Assembly: GCF_025399795.1 (NCBI RefSeq)
Contig: NZ_JAODTZ010000011.1
Coordinates: 146,727-210,726, forward strand
DNA length: 64,000 nucleotides
Direction: 5' to 3'
Source: Streptomyces rhizosphaerihabitans
GTDB lineage: Bacteria > Actinomycetota > Actinomycetes > Streptomycetales > Streptomycetaceae
Shown: positions 36,535 through 45,812 of the stretch, one piece after another
How the letters are laid out: every line of letters begins with the position of its first letter
How positions within the stretch are numbered: position 1 is the first letter of the stretch
Made by a program: the position numbers and the translations under genes
Notes under the pieces: generated by a model
Database searches by the model: none
The model's input: the letters and a program-made list of their open reading frames with translations, nothing else
What the model was told of the DNA's origin: nothing

Positions 36535-37869
36535 ATGCGGGGAACACCGGTCAACGGAAATCTCAAAGGCCCGAGAATCCGACGCGTCGTCGCATCCGCG
36601 GTCGCGCTCGCGGCGGCCATGGGCCTTGCCTCGTGCGGGACTTCGGGACCGTCCGGATCGTCCGCGGACTCGTCCGCGAAGGGCCTCACGATGTGGGCGC
36701 TGAACGACCAGACGATTCTCAAGGAGTCCGTCGACGCCTACAACAAGGACCACCCCGACGAGAAGATCACCCTGCGGCTGTTCGCGAACGACGACTACAA
36801 GCAGAAGCTGCGCGTCGCCTTCGGCGCGGGCCAGGCCCCGGACATCTTCTTCAGCTGGGGCGGCGGGGCCCTGAACGACTACGTCAAGGCCGGCAAGGTC
36901 GACGCGCTGACGGCGGCCGAGGCGAACACGGACCGGTTCACCCCGAGCGTGATGCAGAGCGCCACCTTCGACAGCAAGGTCTACGGCGTGCCCGCCAACG
37001 GCCTCGCTCCGGTCGTCCTCTACTACAACAAGAAGGTGCTGGCCGACGCGGGCGTCGAGCCGCCGAAGACGTACGACGACCTGCTGGCGGCCGTGAAGAA
37101 GCTGAAGGGCAAGGGCGTCACGCCGCTCTCCCTCGCCGCGAACTCCAAGTGGCCGACGCTGATGTACCTGGAGTACCTGCTCGACCGCCAGGGCGGCCCC
37201 CAGGTGTTCTCGAAGATCGCCTCCGGTGACGCGGCGATGTGGAAGGACGCGTCGGTCACCAAGGCCAACCAGTACCTCCAGGACTTGTCGAAGGCCGGGG
37301 CCTTCGGGGACAACGCCTCCTCCGTCGGCTACGACCAGGGCGCCTCGACGGCCCTGCTCTACACGGGCAAGGCGGCCATGGAGGTCATGGGTACCTGGGA
37401 GTACGCCAACATCGCCAAGGCCGCGCCCGACTTCCTGAAGAAGGGCGATCTCGGCTACACCGCCCTGCCGTCACTGTCCGGCGGTGCCGGCGACCCGAAG
37501 AGCATCGTCGGCAACCCCTCGAACTTCCTGTCGCTGAACTCGTCGACCAAGCACAGGTCCGCGGCCCTCACATACCTCAAGGACTACGTCCTGGACGGCT
37601 CCCAGGTCGACGCCTATCTCGCCGCCGGCAGCGTGCCGCCGGTCAAGGACCTGGAGTCGAAGCTGGCGGCGGTGAAGTCGTCGTCCGACAAGGCGTGGCT
37701 GACCTTCGTCTACAACCTGGTGGAGAAGGCGCCGGGCTTCCAGCTCTCCTGGGACCAGGCACTGCCGTCCGACCAGGCGGACCCGCTGCTGACCAACACC
37801 GACAAGTCGTTCCTGCGCCAGATCTCGCCCGCCGACTTCGGTGTGAACATGAGCAAGGCGGCGTCGTGA
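36535..37869 (+). CDS. Sugar-binding lipoprotein of ABC transporter
   Basis: 444 residues. A basic N-terminus and hydrophobic stretch end in the lipobox GLASC (Cys near 34), followed by a Ser/Gly linker and a MalE-type (CUT1) binding fold (LTMWALNDQTILKESVDAYNKDHPDEKITL; APDIFFSWGGGALNDYV; APVVLYYNKKVLADAGVEPPKTYDDLL). It captures an oligosaccharide outside the cell. The ATG follows AGAGAGG. It is the first gene of a four-gene operon with two permeases and a GH3 glycosidase, so the ligand is probably a short beta-glucoside or beta-xyloside. No ATPase gene is present, so MsiK sharing is likely. Confidence 0.9.
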   Translation: MRGTPVNGNLKGPRIRRVVASAVALAAAMGLASCGTSGPSGSSADSSAKGLTMWALNDQTILKESVDAYNKDHPDEKITLRLFANDDYKQKLRVAFGAGQAPDIFFSWGGGALNDYVKAGKVDALTAAEANTDRFTPSVMQSATFDSKVYGVPANGLAPVVLYYNKKVLADAGVEPPKTYDDLLAAVKKLKGKGVTPLSLAANSKWPTLMYLEYLLDRQGGPQVFSKIASGDAAMWKDASVTKANQYLQDLSKAGAFGDNASSVGYDQGASTALLYTGKAAMEVMGTWEYANIAKAAPDFLKKGDLGYTALPSLSGGAGDPKSIVGNPSNFLSLNSSTKHRSAALTYLKDYVLDGSQVDAYLAAGSVPPVKDLESKLAAVKSSSDKAWLTFVYNLVEKAPGFQLSWDQALPSDQADPLLTNTDKSFLRQISPADFGVNMSKAAS

Positions 37870-38777
37870 CGGTCACCGTCCCCGCGCGCCGGAGAGGAGG
37901 CCGCGCCACCGGCACCGGCCTCCTCATGGCCGCCCCCGCACTGCTTCTCTTCGGCCTGTTCGGCCTGGTCCCCCTGGTCGGGGTGGCAGCGCTCAGCCTC
38001 GCCCGCTGGGACGGTCTCGGCTCCGTCGGCTGGGCCGGCCTCGCCAACTGGAGCAGCGTCCTGACCGACGGCGCCACCTGGCAGGCACTGGGGCTCACGG
38101 TCAAGGTGATGGCGGTGAGCTGGCTGGTCCAGACACCGATCGCGCTGGCCCTCGGTGTCTTCCAGGCACCGAGGGGAAGGGTGCGGTCGCTGTTCGCCGT
38201 CCTCTTCTTCCTCCCGCTGCTGCTGTCCGCCGTGGCGGTCGGACTGACCTGGCAGGCGCTGCTCGATCCGTCCTTCGGCATCGGTGCCACGCCCGGCCTG
38301 CACTGGCTGGCGAAGCCACTGCTCGGCTCGCCGGAGCTGGCCCTCTACACGGTGGTCTTCGTGATCGCCTGGCAGTTCGTGCCGTTTCACGCCCTGCTCT
38401 ACCAGGCGGGCATACGCCAGATCCCGACGGCTCTGTACGAGGCCGCCGCCCTCGACGGTGCCGGGCCCGTGGCCCGCTTCCGGCACATCACCCTGCCGCA
38501 GCTGAAGTACACGATGGTCACCTCCAGCACGCTCATGCTCGTCGGCTCGCTGACCTACTTCGACCTGATCTTCGTCCTGTCCGGTGGCACCGGCGGCCCC
38601 GGCACCGCCACCCGCGTCCTCCCCCTCGCCATGTACATCACCGGATTCCAGGCCCACGACATGGGCCGGGCCAGCGCCGTCGCCACCCTCCTGGTGGTCT
38701 TCGGCCTCGGTCTGTCGCTGCTGACCACCCGCCTGTCCGGGTTCACCCGGATGGACAGCCGGCAGGAGGGCATGTGA
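37866..38777 (+). CDS. Sugar ABC transporter permease (MalF type)
   Basis: 303 residues with six membrane helices. The EAA loop is YEAAALDGAGPVARFRHITLP. Its GTG overlaps the stop of the binding-protein gene (GTGA), so translation is coupled. It forms the channel with the next gene product for import of the operon's oligosaccharide. Confidence 0.9.
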   Translation: MTVTVPARRRGGRATGTGLLMAAPALLLFGLFGLVPLVGVAALSLARWDGLGSVGWAGLANWSSVLTDGATWQALGLTVKVMAVSWLVQTPIALALGVFQAPRGRVRSLFAVLFFLPLLLSAVAVGLTWQALLDPSFGIGATPGLHWLAKPLLGSPELALYTVVFVIAWQFVPFHALLYQAGIRQIPTALYEAAALDGAGPVARFRHITLPQLKYTMVTSSTLMLVGSLTYFDLIFVLSGGTGGPGTATRVLPLAMYITGFQAHDMGRASAVATLLVVFGLGLSLLTTRLSGFTRMDSRQEGM

Positions 38778-39709
38778 GTACCACCGTGACCAAGGTCCAC
38801 GACCCCCGCACGGGTACCGGCCGCGACCGTGCCACCGGGCGACCGGCAGCACCCTCGCGACCCGGTCCCGCCCGCCGCCGCACAGCAGTCGCCCGGGTAC
38901 GGCGCGCTCTCACCGGCGGCGCCACGCTCCTCTGGGCGGCGATCGTCGTCGTACCCGTGTACTGGCTGGTGGTGACCAGCCTGCGCAGCCGCGCCGACTT
39001 CACCGCCGACAGCCCACTGGCCCTGCCCGGCCACCCGACGCTCGACAGCTACCGGACCGTCCTGGACGGCGACTTCACGACCTATCTGCTCAACAGCGTC
39101 GTCGTCACCGCGGGGACGGTCGTCCTCACCGTCACCGTCGCCCTCATGGCGGCCTTCGCGATCGTCCGGGGCGCCGGCAGCCGCCTGTCCCGGGTGTCCT
39201 TCCGGCTGTACCTGCTGGGCCTGGCGATCCCCCTGCAGGCGGTGATCATCCCGGTGTACCTGCTGATCATCAGAATGCGGCTGTACGACAGCCTGCCGGC
39301 GATCGTCCTGCCGTCCGCGGCGTTCGCGCTGCCGATCACCGTGATGATCCTGGTGAGTTTCCTGCGCGACGTGCCCCGCTCGCTGTTCGAGGCGATGGTC
39401 GTCGACGGTGCCGGCGACTGGCGCATGCTCTTCTCACTCGCGGCACCGCTGGCCCGCCCGGCCCTGATGACCGTCGCCGTCTACGACGGCCTCCAGGTCT
39501 GGAACGGCTTCCTCTTCCCTCTCATCCTCACCCAGAGCGGCGACAAGGCCGTGCTGCCGCTGGCGCTGACCCTCTACCGGGGCCAGTTCGGCATCGACGT
39601 ACCGGCCACCATGGCCGCGGTGGTGCTCTCCACCCTGCCGATGCTCGCGCTGTTCATCCTCGCCAGGCGCCAGCTCGTCGCCGGTCTCACCGCCGGCTTC
39701 TCCAAGTAA
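38774..39709 (+). CDS. Sugar ABC transporter permease (MalG type)
   Basis: 311 residues. A cytoplasmic, basic N-terminus of ~45 residues precedes six helices; the EAA loop is FEAMVVDGAGDWRMLFSLAAP. The first Ala of the EAA motif is retained but the second is Met, a mild departure. GTG overlaps the upstream stop (GTGA). It is the partner of the preceding permease. Confidence 0.9.
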   Translation: MSTTVTKVHDPRTGTGRDRATGRPAAPSRPGPARRRTAVARVRRALTGGATLLWAAIVVVPVYWLVVTSLRSRADFTADSPLALPGHPTLDSYRTVLDGDFTTYLLNSVVVTAGTVVLTVTVALMAAFAIVRGAGSRLSRVSFRLYLLGLAIPLQAVIIPVYLLIIRMRLYDSLPAIVLPSAAFALPITVMILVSFLRDVPRSLFEAMVVDGAGDWRMLFSLAAPLARPALMTVAVYDGLQVWNGFLFPLILTQSGDKAVLPLALTLYRGQFGIDVPATMAAVVLSTLPMLALFILARRQLVAGLTAGFSK

Positions 39710-39844
39710 CCGAGTTCGTAACCCACTTCAGCCGACAGTTCGCTCCGAGCAGCGGCCGGGCAGCACGCCCGGCCCCGTCGGCGTGCCCGCGCGCACCCCG
39801 CACGCCCCCTCGCGAGCACCCGCGCAATCCCTGAGGAGTCGTGA

Positions 39845-42199
39845 ATGACGACCACCGTCCCGGACCACGGCGGAATCCCCCAGCGGGAGGACGACCGCCC
39901 CTGGACCGACCCCGCCCTGCCGGTCTCCGACCGGGTCGAGGCGCTGCTCGCCCGGCTCACCCTCCCGGAGAAGGTCGCGCAGCTCAGCAGCGCGTGGGAG
40001 GACGTCGAACCGGCCGGCCCGGAGGTGGCGCCGGGCACCAGCATCTTCGACCGGGTCGGCGACCTGGCCGAGACCGCCCGGCACGGCCTCGGCCAGCTCA
40101 CCCGCCCGTACGGCACCCTGCCCCGGCCCGCTCTGGAGCACTCCCGGGCCCTGGCCGAGCGTCAGCGGCAGATCGTCCGGCAGAGCAGGCTCGGCATCCC
40201 GGCCATGACGCACGACGAGTGCCTGACCGGTTTCACCGCCTACGGCGCGACGATCTACCCCACCTCGCTCGGCATGGCGGCCACCTTCGACCCGGAACTG
40301 ATCCGGCGGGTCGGCGAGGCCATCGGCGCCGACCTGGCCGAGGCGGGCGTCCACCAGGGGCTCGCCCCGGTCGTCGACGTGATCCGCGACTACCGCTGGG
40401 GCCGCTGCGAGGAGACCTACGGCGAGGACCCGTACCTGGTCGGAGAGATGGGAGAGGCGTACGTCACCGGTCTGCAGAGCGCCGGGGTGTACGCCACCCT
40501 CAAGCACTTCGCCGGATACGCCGCCTCCATGGGCGGCCGCAACCACGCCCCCGTCCACGCAGGCCGTCGCGAACTCCTCGACGTCATCCTGCCGCCCTTC
40601 GAACGGCTCGTCGCCGCGGGCGTCGGCTCGGTCATGAACTCGTACGCCGAGATCGACGGTGAGGCACCCGCCGCCAGCCGGTGGCTGCTGACCGACGTCC
40701 TGCGCGACGCCTGGGGTTTCGAGGGCACCGTCGTCTCCGACTACTGGTCCCTGCCCTTCCTGGTCGACGCCCACCGGGTGGCCGCCGACCTGTCCGACGC
40801 CGGGGCGCTCGCCCTGCGCGCCGGCATGGACGTCGAACTGCCCGACCAGCGCGGCTTCGGCGACGCCCTCGTGCACGCCGTCGAGCAGGGCGCGGTCGAC
40901 GAGGACCTGGTCGACCGCGCCGTACGCCGGGTGCTGCGGCAGAAGACCGAACTCGGGCTCCTGGACGGCGACTGGGACCCGCGGCCCCCCGCCCTGCGCA
41001 CGGGCGAACTCGAGCTGGACAAGGAGGAGAACCGGGAGCTCGCCCGCGCGGTGGCGCGGGCCGGCGCCGTCCTGCTGTCCAACGACGGGACCCTGCCCCT
41101 TCCGGCCGGCGGCCGGATCGCGCTGATCGGCCCGTGCGCCGACGACGTACGTACCATGTTCGGCTGCTACAGCTTCCCCAACCACGTCCTCGCCGAGCGC
41201 GACGACCTCGGCAACGGGGTCGAGGCTGTCTCCCTGCGTACCGCGCTGGCCGAGGAACTTCCGTGCGTGGAGTGGGAGTTCGTCCAGGGCTGCCCGATCC
41301 GGGACAAGGACGGCTCCGGCATCCCGGCCGCCGTGGCGGCCTCGGCCGTCGCCGACCTCACCGTGCTGGCCGTCGGCGACAAGGCGGGCATGTTCGGCAT
41401 CGGCACCTCGGGGGAGGGCTGCGATGTCGAGGACCTGCGGCTGCCGGGCGTCCAGGAGGAGCTGGTCGAGGCGGTCCTGGCGACCGGGAAGCCCGTGGTG
41501 CTGATCGTCAGCAGCGGCCGGCCCTACGCCGTGGGCCGGTTCACGTCCGCCGCCGCGGCCATGGTGCAGGTCTTCCTGCCGGGCGAGGAGGGCGGCCGGG
41601 CGGTGGCCCAACTCCTTTCCGGCGGAGCTAACTTCAGCGGCAAGCTGCCCGTGCAGATCCCCGCCTCGCCGGGCGGTCAGCCGTACACCTACCTGCACCC
41701 GCCGCTCGCCGACCGGCAGAGCTTCCTGTCCAACCTCGACCCGACCCCCGCGTTCCCCTTCGGCCACGGGCTGTCCTACACCGACTTCGAGGTCGACCTG
41801 CTGGCCGTCGACCGCGAACAGGTGCCCACGGACGGGGAGTTCACGGTCCGCGCGCGGGTGCGCAACACGGGGGCGGTCGCGGGCGCCGAGACCGTCCAGT
41901 TGTACGCCGTCGACCCGGTCGCCCAGGTGACGCGGCCCGTGCGCGCCCTGCTCGGCTTCGCCAAGGTGGCTCTCGCCCCCGGCGAGCGGGCCACGGTCCG
42001 CTTCCACGTCCACACCGACCGCCTGGCCTTCACCGGCCTGGCCGGCCGCCGCATCGTCGAACCCGGCGAGATCGTGCTCCAGGCGGGCTCCTCCAGCCTG
42101 GACACTCCGGTGCGTCAGGTCGTGCGGCTGGTCGGCGAGGAGCGGGACGCGACGGTCCTGCGGCAGCACGCCGTGCCGGTCACCGTCGAACGGGAGTGA
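39845..42199 (+). CDS. GH3 beta-glycosidase (beta-glucosidase/beta-xylosidase type), cytoplasmic
   Basis: 784 residues without signal peptide. The N-terminal TIM barrel carries the substrate Lys-His KHFAGYAAS and the nucleophile Asp in GTVVSDYWS (~residue 300). The (alpha/beta)6 sandwich (KPVVLIVSSGRPYAVG; FLPGEEGGRAVAQLLSGGANFSGKLPVQIP) and a C-terminal FnIII-like domain (TVRARVRNTGAVAGAETVQLYAVDP) follow. It hydrolyses terminal beta-linked glucose or xylose from imported oligosaccharides. It lies 135 bases after the permeases in the same direction; the ATG follows CTGAGGAGTCGTGA. Whether it prefers gluco- or xylo-substrates cannot be read from the sequence. Confidence 0.9.
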   Translation: MTTTVPDHGGIPQREDDRPWTDPALPVSDRVEALLARLTLPEKVAQLSSAWEDVEPAGPEVAPGTSIFDRVGDLAETARHGLGQLTRPYGTLPRPALEHSRALAERQRQIVRQSRLGIPAMTHDECLTGFTAYGATIYPTSLGMAATFDPELIRRVGEAIGADLAEAGVHQGLAPVVDVIRDYRWGRCEETYGEDPYLVGEMGEAYVTGLQSAGVYATLKHFAGYAASMGGRNHAPVHAGRRELLDVILPPFERLVAAGVGSVMNSYAEIDGEAPAASRWLLTDVLRDAWGFEGTVVSDYWSLPFLVDAHRVAADLSDAGALALRAGMDVELPDQRGFGDALVHAVEQGAVDEDLVDRAVRRVLRQKTELGLLDGDWDPRPPALRTGELELDKEENRELARAVARAGAVLLSNDGTLPLPAGGRIALIGPCADDVRTMFGCYSFPNHVLAERDDLGNGVEAVSLRTALAEELPCVEWEFVQGCPIRDKDGSGIPAAVAASAVADLTVLAVGDKAGMFGIGTSGEGCDVEDLRLPGVQEELVEAVLATGKPVVLIVSSGRPYAVGRFTSAAAAMVQVFLPGEEGGRAVAQLLSGGANFSGKLPVQIPASPGGQPYTYLHPPLADRQSFLSNLDPTPAFPFGHGLSYTDFEVDLLAVDREQVPTDGEFTVRARVRNTGAVAGAETVQLYAVDPVAQVTRPVRALLGFAKVALAPGERATVRFHVHTDRLAFTGLAGRRIVEPGEIVLQAGSSSLDTPVRQVVRLVGEERDATVLRQHAVPVTVERE

Positions 42200-42220
42200 G
42201 CCGCGGGAACGCGTGAACGA

Positions 42221-42260
42221 GGGCGGAGCCACCGGTCGATCCGGTCCGGTGGCTCCGCCC
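42221..42260. terminator. Terminator of the ABC-GH3 operon
   Basis: Perfect 15-bp arms (GGGCGGAGCCACCGG at 42221-42235; complement at 42246-42260) followed by TTTCG. Confidence 0.9.
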
Positions 42261-42322
42261 TTTCGTCGAACCGGTGCGGTCAAGGCTCGCGGGGAATCAA
42301 GGTGTTGCTTCCCCGTAAGGCC

Positions 42323-44509
42323 CTAGCCTCGGCTCCACTGCTGGGTGGCGTTGCCCAGTGGGGTCCACAGCTCGACCTTCGAGCCGTTGGCCGTGCCCCA
42401 GCCGGTCACGTCGATGGCCAGGCCGTCGGAGCGGTTGCCGATGGTGCCGTCCACGCGGAACGACCACTTCTGACCGGACTTTCCGTTGCAGGCCCAGAGG
42501 ATGAGCTTGGTGCCCGCGGTGGTGCCGTCGCCGTCGGCGGCCAGGCAGTTGCCCAGGACGCGCAGTTCGCCGGCCGCGGTCCGGGTGATGGTCTGGTCGG
42601 CGTTGCCCGAGCAGTCGTAGATCTGCACCTGGACGCCCGTCCGGCCGTTCGGGACGTCGAGGCAGCGTCCGGAGTACGTCCCCTTCAGGGTGAAGGCCGA
42701 GTCCGTGGGGAGGGGGTCCTGGACCAGCTGCCAGTCCTGTGAACCGTCGGTGGCCGACGCCGCCACGGTGACGGAGCCGCCCGTCGTCGAACCGGTCATG
42801 TACAGGCTGGTGTTGAGGACCGAGCGGAGCTTGTAGTACCCGCTGGTCGAAGAGACGAGGGTCCACTGTTTGTCGGTCGCCCCGTCGTCGACCCACTGGG
42901 CCAGCTTCTGCCCGGCCGTCGCGGTGCCGGTCCAGACGGCGACCGAGCGGCCCCCGGCCTTGTTGAGCAGGGTCACGTTGCCGCCCTTGGCGCCCAGGTG
43001 CCAGCGCTGGGTGTCGGCCGTGGAGCCGGCGCTCAGGACGAGGTCGGGGGTGTTCCCGGTGAGGCTCGCGTCCTGCGTCCTGCCGGACGCGGTGGCGAGG
43101 ACCTGGCCGGTCAGCCGGTTGACGAGGCTGTAGTAGGCGCCGTCGGACCGCCCGAGGTCGACCTCGGCGTACTTCACCGGCCCGACGCTGCCACCGCTCC
43201 AGGACGCCTGGAGGATCAGGACGCGCCCTGTGCCGTCGACGTACTGGAGATGGCGGCTGTATCCGGCGGCGATCGGCGTCCTGTACTCCTTCCACGTGCC
43301 CGTGCTCAGCCCGGACTCGTTCACCCAGACGTCGCCGCTGCCCGCGGCGTTGTAGACGATCCGTCCGTCCGGCATCGGGAGGAGAACCGGGCTGCCGCCG
43401 GTGGCCGGCGTGCTCCCGCCCGAGGGCACGGGCAGCGAGGTGACCGGCGAGTCCGTGGCCGAGAAGAACTTCGTCGGGTCGTCCGAGATCCGGTAGCGGA
43501 CGTTCGTCCCGCCTCCCCAGTACTCGTACGTCAGAAGCCACTTGCCGTCGGTCGTCGGGGCGATGGTCGTCATGCCCGGGCGGCCGCCGCCGATCTCCGT
43601 CCTGCCGCTGCCCATGCTCACCGTGGCGCCCGGGACGTCGACTACGGGGCCGCTCCAGGACGTGGCAGTGCTGCCGTTCCAGGTGCGGTGGAGGAGCACC
43701 TGGCCGCCGGAGTCCGTCGCCGTGTCGTTGGCCGGGTCGAGGATCGGGGCGCCGGTGCCGCTGTCGTAGCCGGTGTAGTCGTCCTCGTCGGAGTAATAGG
43801 CGATGAGCGTGCCGTTGTGGGCGAGCAGGTGCGGCTCCCAGACGGGGTCGACCTGGGCGTGGGTGTTGGCCGTCGAGACGCGGCCGACGCTGCCCGCGCT
43901 GCCGCCCTGCCAGCCCCCGGCCGCGATGATGTTCTCGAAGCTCCAGGTCGCGCCGTCGTCCGTGCTGGCGTACAGGGCGAGTGCCACGTCCTTGCGGTCG
44001 CCGTCACTGGTCGGCGTCCAGCCGGAGTCGGCGGCCTTCCGCTCCTGGTAGTAGGAGTCGTCGCCGGAGACGATGCTCGCGAGCAGCAGCGTGCCGGCGC
44101 TCAGGTTTCCGACGTTCTGCGGGAGCACGTAGAGATACGGGTTGGTCCAGTTGCTCGTGTACTTCGCGTACGCGCTGTCCCCGGACAGGTATGCCGGGGC
44201 CTTGACGTCGGTCAGCTTCGCCCACGTCGTGCCCTCGTCGTCGCTCTTGTAGACGGGCAGCGTCTGGCCCACCGGAGCGGTCTGGTCGTTCTCGAACGTG
44301 GCCACGATCCGGCCGTCCGGCAGCTGGGCCGACTTCGGGTAGAGCACGCACGGGCTCTTGTTGCACGCGGCGGTGTTGCCCGCCGTATACAAGGTGGCGG
44401 GACTCGGCTGATACGCCGACGCGTTCGTCGCGGAGGCGATGGCGAAGGCCACGCCTGTGCCGAAGGCCGTAGCGGTGGCGAAAACCTTTCGCGCCCAGGA
44501 TCTTTTCAA
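42323..44509 (-). CDS. Secreted sialidase-fold glycosidase with ricin-type lectin domains
   Basis: 728 residues. The signal peptide (FATATAFGTGVAFAIASATNASA) is followed by a six-bladed propeller of the sialidase/GH93 clan with Asp-box-like turns (SDDEGTTWAKL; STDDGATWSFEN) from ~40 to 420. Two ricin-B-like modules follow (YYSLVNRLTGQVLATAS... and FTLKGTYSGRCLDVPNGRTGVQVQIYDC... ending in QQWSRG). It is probably an exo-glycosidase acting on plant or microbial glycans; GH93-type exo-arabinanase is possible, and sialidase activity is not assured. TTG 44509 is chosen because AAAGGA lies six bases upstream; a GTG five codons earlier has none. Two GCGAAA-N3-TTTCGC operators flank the start. Confidence 0.8.
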   Translation of the reverse strand: MKRSWARKVFATATAFGTGVAFAIASATNASAYQPSPATLYTAGNTAACNKSPCVLYPKSAQLPDGRIVATFENDQTAPVGQTLPVYKSDDEGTTWAKLTDVKAPAYLSGDSAYAKYTSNWTNPYLYVLPQNVGNLSAGTLLLASIVSGDDSYYQERKAADSGWTPTSDGDRKDVALALYASTDDGATWSFENIIAAGGWQGGSAGSVGRVSTANTHAQVDPVWEPHLLAHNGTLIAYYSDEDDYTGYDSGTGAPILDPANDTATDSGGQVLLHRTWNGSTATSWSGPVVDVPGATVSMGSGRTEIGGGRPGMTTIAPTTDGKWLLTYEYWGGGTNVRYRISDDPTKFFSATDSPVTSLPVPSGGSTPATGGSPVLLPMPDGRIVYNAAGSGDVWVNESGLSTGTWKEYRTPIAAGYSRHLQYVDGTGRVLILQASWSGGSVGPVKYAEVDLGRSDGAYYSLVNRLTGQVLATASGRTQDASLTGNTPDLVLSAGSTADTQRWHLGAKGGNVTLLNKAGGRSVAVWTGTATAGQKLAQWVDDGATDKQWTLVSSTSGYYKLRSVLNTSLYMTGSTTGGSVTVAASATDGSQDWQLVQDPLPTDSAFTLKGTYSGRCLDVPNGRTGVQVQIYDCSGNADQTITRTAAGELRVLGNCLAADGDGTTAGTKLILWACNGKSGQKWSFRVDGTIGNRSDGLAIDVTGWGTANGSKVELWTPLGNATQQWSRG
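44478..44492. promoter_or_regulatory. LacI-type operator inside the start of the sialidase-fold gene
   Basis: GCGAAA-ACC-TTTCGC lies in codons ~6-11 of the gene. An intragenic site could act as a roadblock or form a loop with the site at 44723. Confidence 0.6.
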
Positions 44510-44571
44510 CGGCGTTCCTTTCACCGGGGGGACACCGCGCCCCCCGGTCCATGGGGTTCCACGGGTTGCAT

Positions 44572-44638
44572 GGGGTTCCGTGGGGTCGCACGGAACCCCG
44601 TGCGGTTGCACTGATTTCCGTGCGGTTGCGCGGAAATC
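44572..44638. other. Hairpins in the leader of the sialidase-fold gene
   Basis: GGGGTTCCGTG (44572-44582) pairs perfectly with 44589-44599, and GATTTCCG (44613-44620) with 44631-44638. GTGCGGTTGC is also repeated. The first hairpin may end the lacI transcript or shape the leader mRNA. Confidence 0.65.
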
Positions 44639-44722
44639 CGGCGGGTTCCATGGGGAGGGGAAAGGGGGTGCGGGGCAGGAAGCCAGTATTCGCAGGCGAC
44701 ATCGCGCTGTCACCGGCACGTT

Positions 44723-44737
44723 GCGAAAGGGTTTCGC
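44723..44737. promoter_or_regulatory. LacI-type operator between lacI and the sialidase-fold gene
   Basis: GCGAAA-GGG-TTTCGC, 214 bases before the downstream start and 35 bases past the LacI gene's stop codon. It has the same arms as the sites at 36463 and 44478. Confidence 0.65.
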
Positions 44738-44771
44738 GGAGTTGCGGGTTACGGGGTATTGACCTCGCGGG

Positions 44772-45812
44772 CTACGGGATATTCACGCGGCTGCGCGGGG
44801 CTGTCGAGGTCCGTACGACGAGTTCCGTGGCCAGTTCGATGCGCGGCGCCGCGGGCGGCCGGCCCTCGGCGAGATCCATGAGCACCCGGGTCGCCTCGCG
44901 GCCCAACTCCTCGAAGGGCTGGCGCACCGCGCTCAACGGCGGGCAGGCCATGGCCGCCACGAGCGTGTCGTCGAAGGACATGACCGACAGGTCGTCCGGT
45001 ACCGAGAGCCCCTGCTGCCGGGCGGCCTCCAGCACGCCGAGCGCCTGCGCGTCGCTGGCCGCGAAGACGGCCGTGGGCGGGTCTACGGCCCGCAGGATCT
45101 GCAGGCTCGCGGCGAGGGCCTCGGTGTAGTCGAAGTCGGTCGAGCGGACGATCGCCGGGTCGTAGGCGACCTGGGCCTCCTCCAGCGCGGCCCGGTAACC
45201 GTGCACACGCGCCGCCCCTGCCAGGGAGTGGGAGCGGCCCGCGACCATGCCGATCCGGGTGTGCCCCAGCGCCAGCAGGTGCTGGACGGCGTCCCGGGCT
45301 CCGCTCCAGTTCGTCACCCCGATGCTGGGAATGTCCTCCGAAGGCGCGCTGAGTGGGTCGATCAGCACCACCGGCAGCCGCTGCTCGACGATCCGCCGCT
45401 GGTCCTCCTCGGCCAGCATGGAGATCACGAACACGATGCCCGCCGCGCCGAGTGCCACGCACTCCTCCAGCCACCCGGAGATCGACCGCCGGCTCGTCGT
45501 CCCGGTGACCACGTCGATGCCGAACTCACCGGCCGCGTCCACGATGCCACGGGCGACCTCCAGGGTGTACGGCCCGGACAGGTCACGGAAGACGACGACG
45601 ATCTGCCGGGGCGCCGCGGAATCCCGCTCCCACGGGCGGACGTACCCGTACCGCGTCAGCAGTTCCTCGACCCGGTCCCGGGTCGCCGTGCCCACGTCCC
45701 GGCGCCGGTGCACCACCTTGGACACGGTGCTGAGCGAGACCCCCGCCTCGGCGGCGATGCTCGTGAGCAGGCCGTGCTGTGCTTCCTGCCGGCCCTTGAT
45801 TCGACCTGTCAC
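44772..45812 (-). CDS. LacI-family transcriptional regulator
   Basis: 346 residues. The N-terminal HTH is LLTSIAAEAGVSLSTVSKVVHRRRDVGTATRDRVEELLTRYGYV, with the usual hinge helix (the motif is RVEELL..YGY). A sugar-binding periplasmic-like domain follows (IVVVFRDLSGPYTLEVARGIVDAA; AVFAASDAQALGVLEAARQQGLSVPDDLSVMSFDDT). It should repress sugar genes until an inducer binds. It lies just upstream of, and co-directional with, the sialidase-fold gene. The GCGAAA-N3-TTTCGC sites there and before the ABC-GH3 operon are its likely targets. The GTG start is placed just before the HTH; the longer open frame lacks a ribosome site. Confidence 0.9.
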   Translation of the reverse strand: MTGRIKGRQEAQHGLLTSIAAEAGVSLSTVSKVVHRRRDVGTATRDRVEELLTRYGYVRPWERDSAAPRQIVVVFRDLSGPYTLEVARGIVDAAGEFGIDVVTGTTSRRSISGWLEECVALGAAGIVFVISMLAEEDQRRIVEQRLPVVLIDPLSAPSEDIPSIGVTNWSGARDAVQHLLALGHTRIGMVAGRSHSLAGAARVHGYRAALEEAQVAYDPAIVRSTDFDYTEALAASLQILRAVDPPTAVFAASDAQALGVLEAARQQGLSVPDDLSVMSFDDTLVAAMACPPLSAVRQPFEELGREATRVLMDLAEGRPPAAPRIELATELVVRTSTAPRSRVNIP

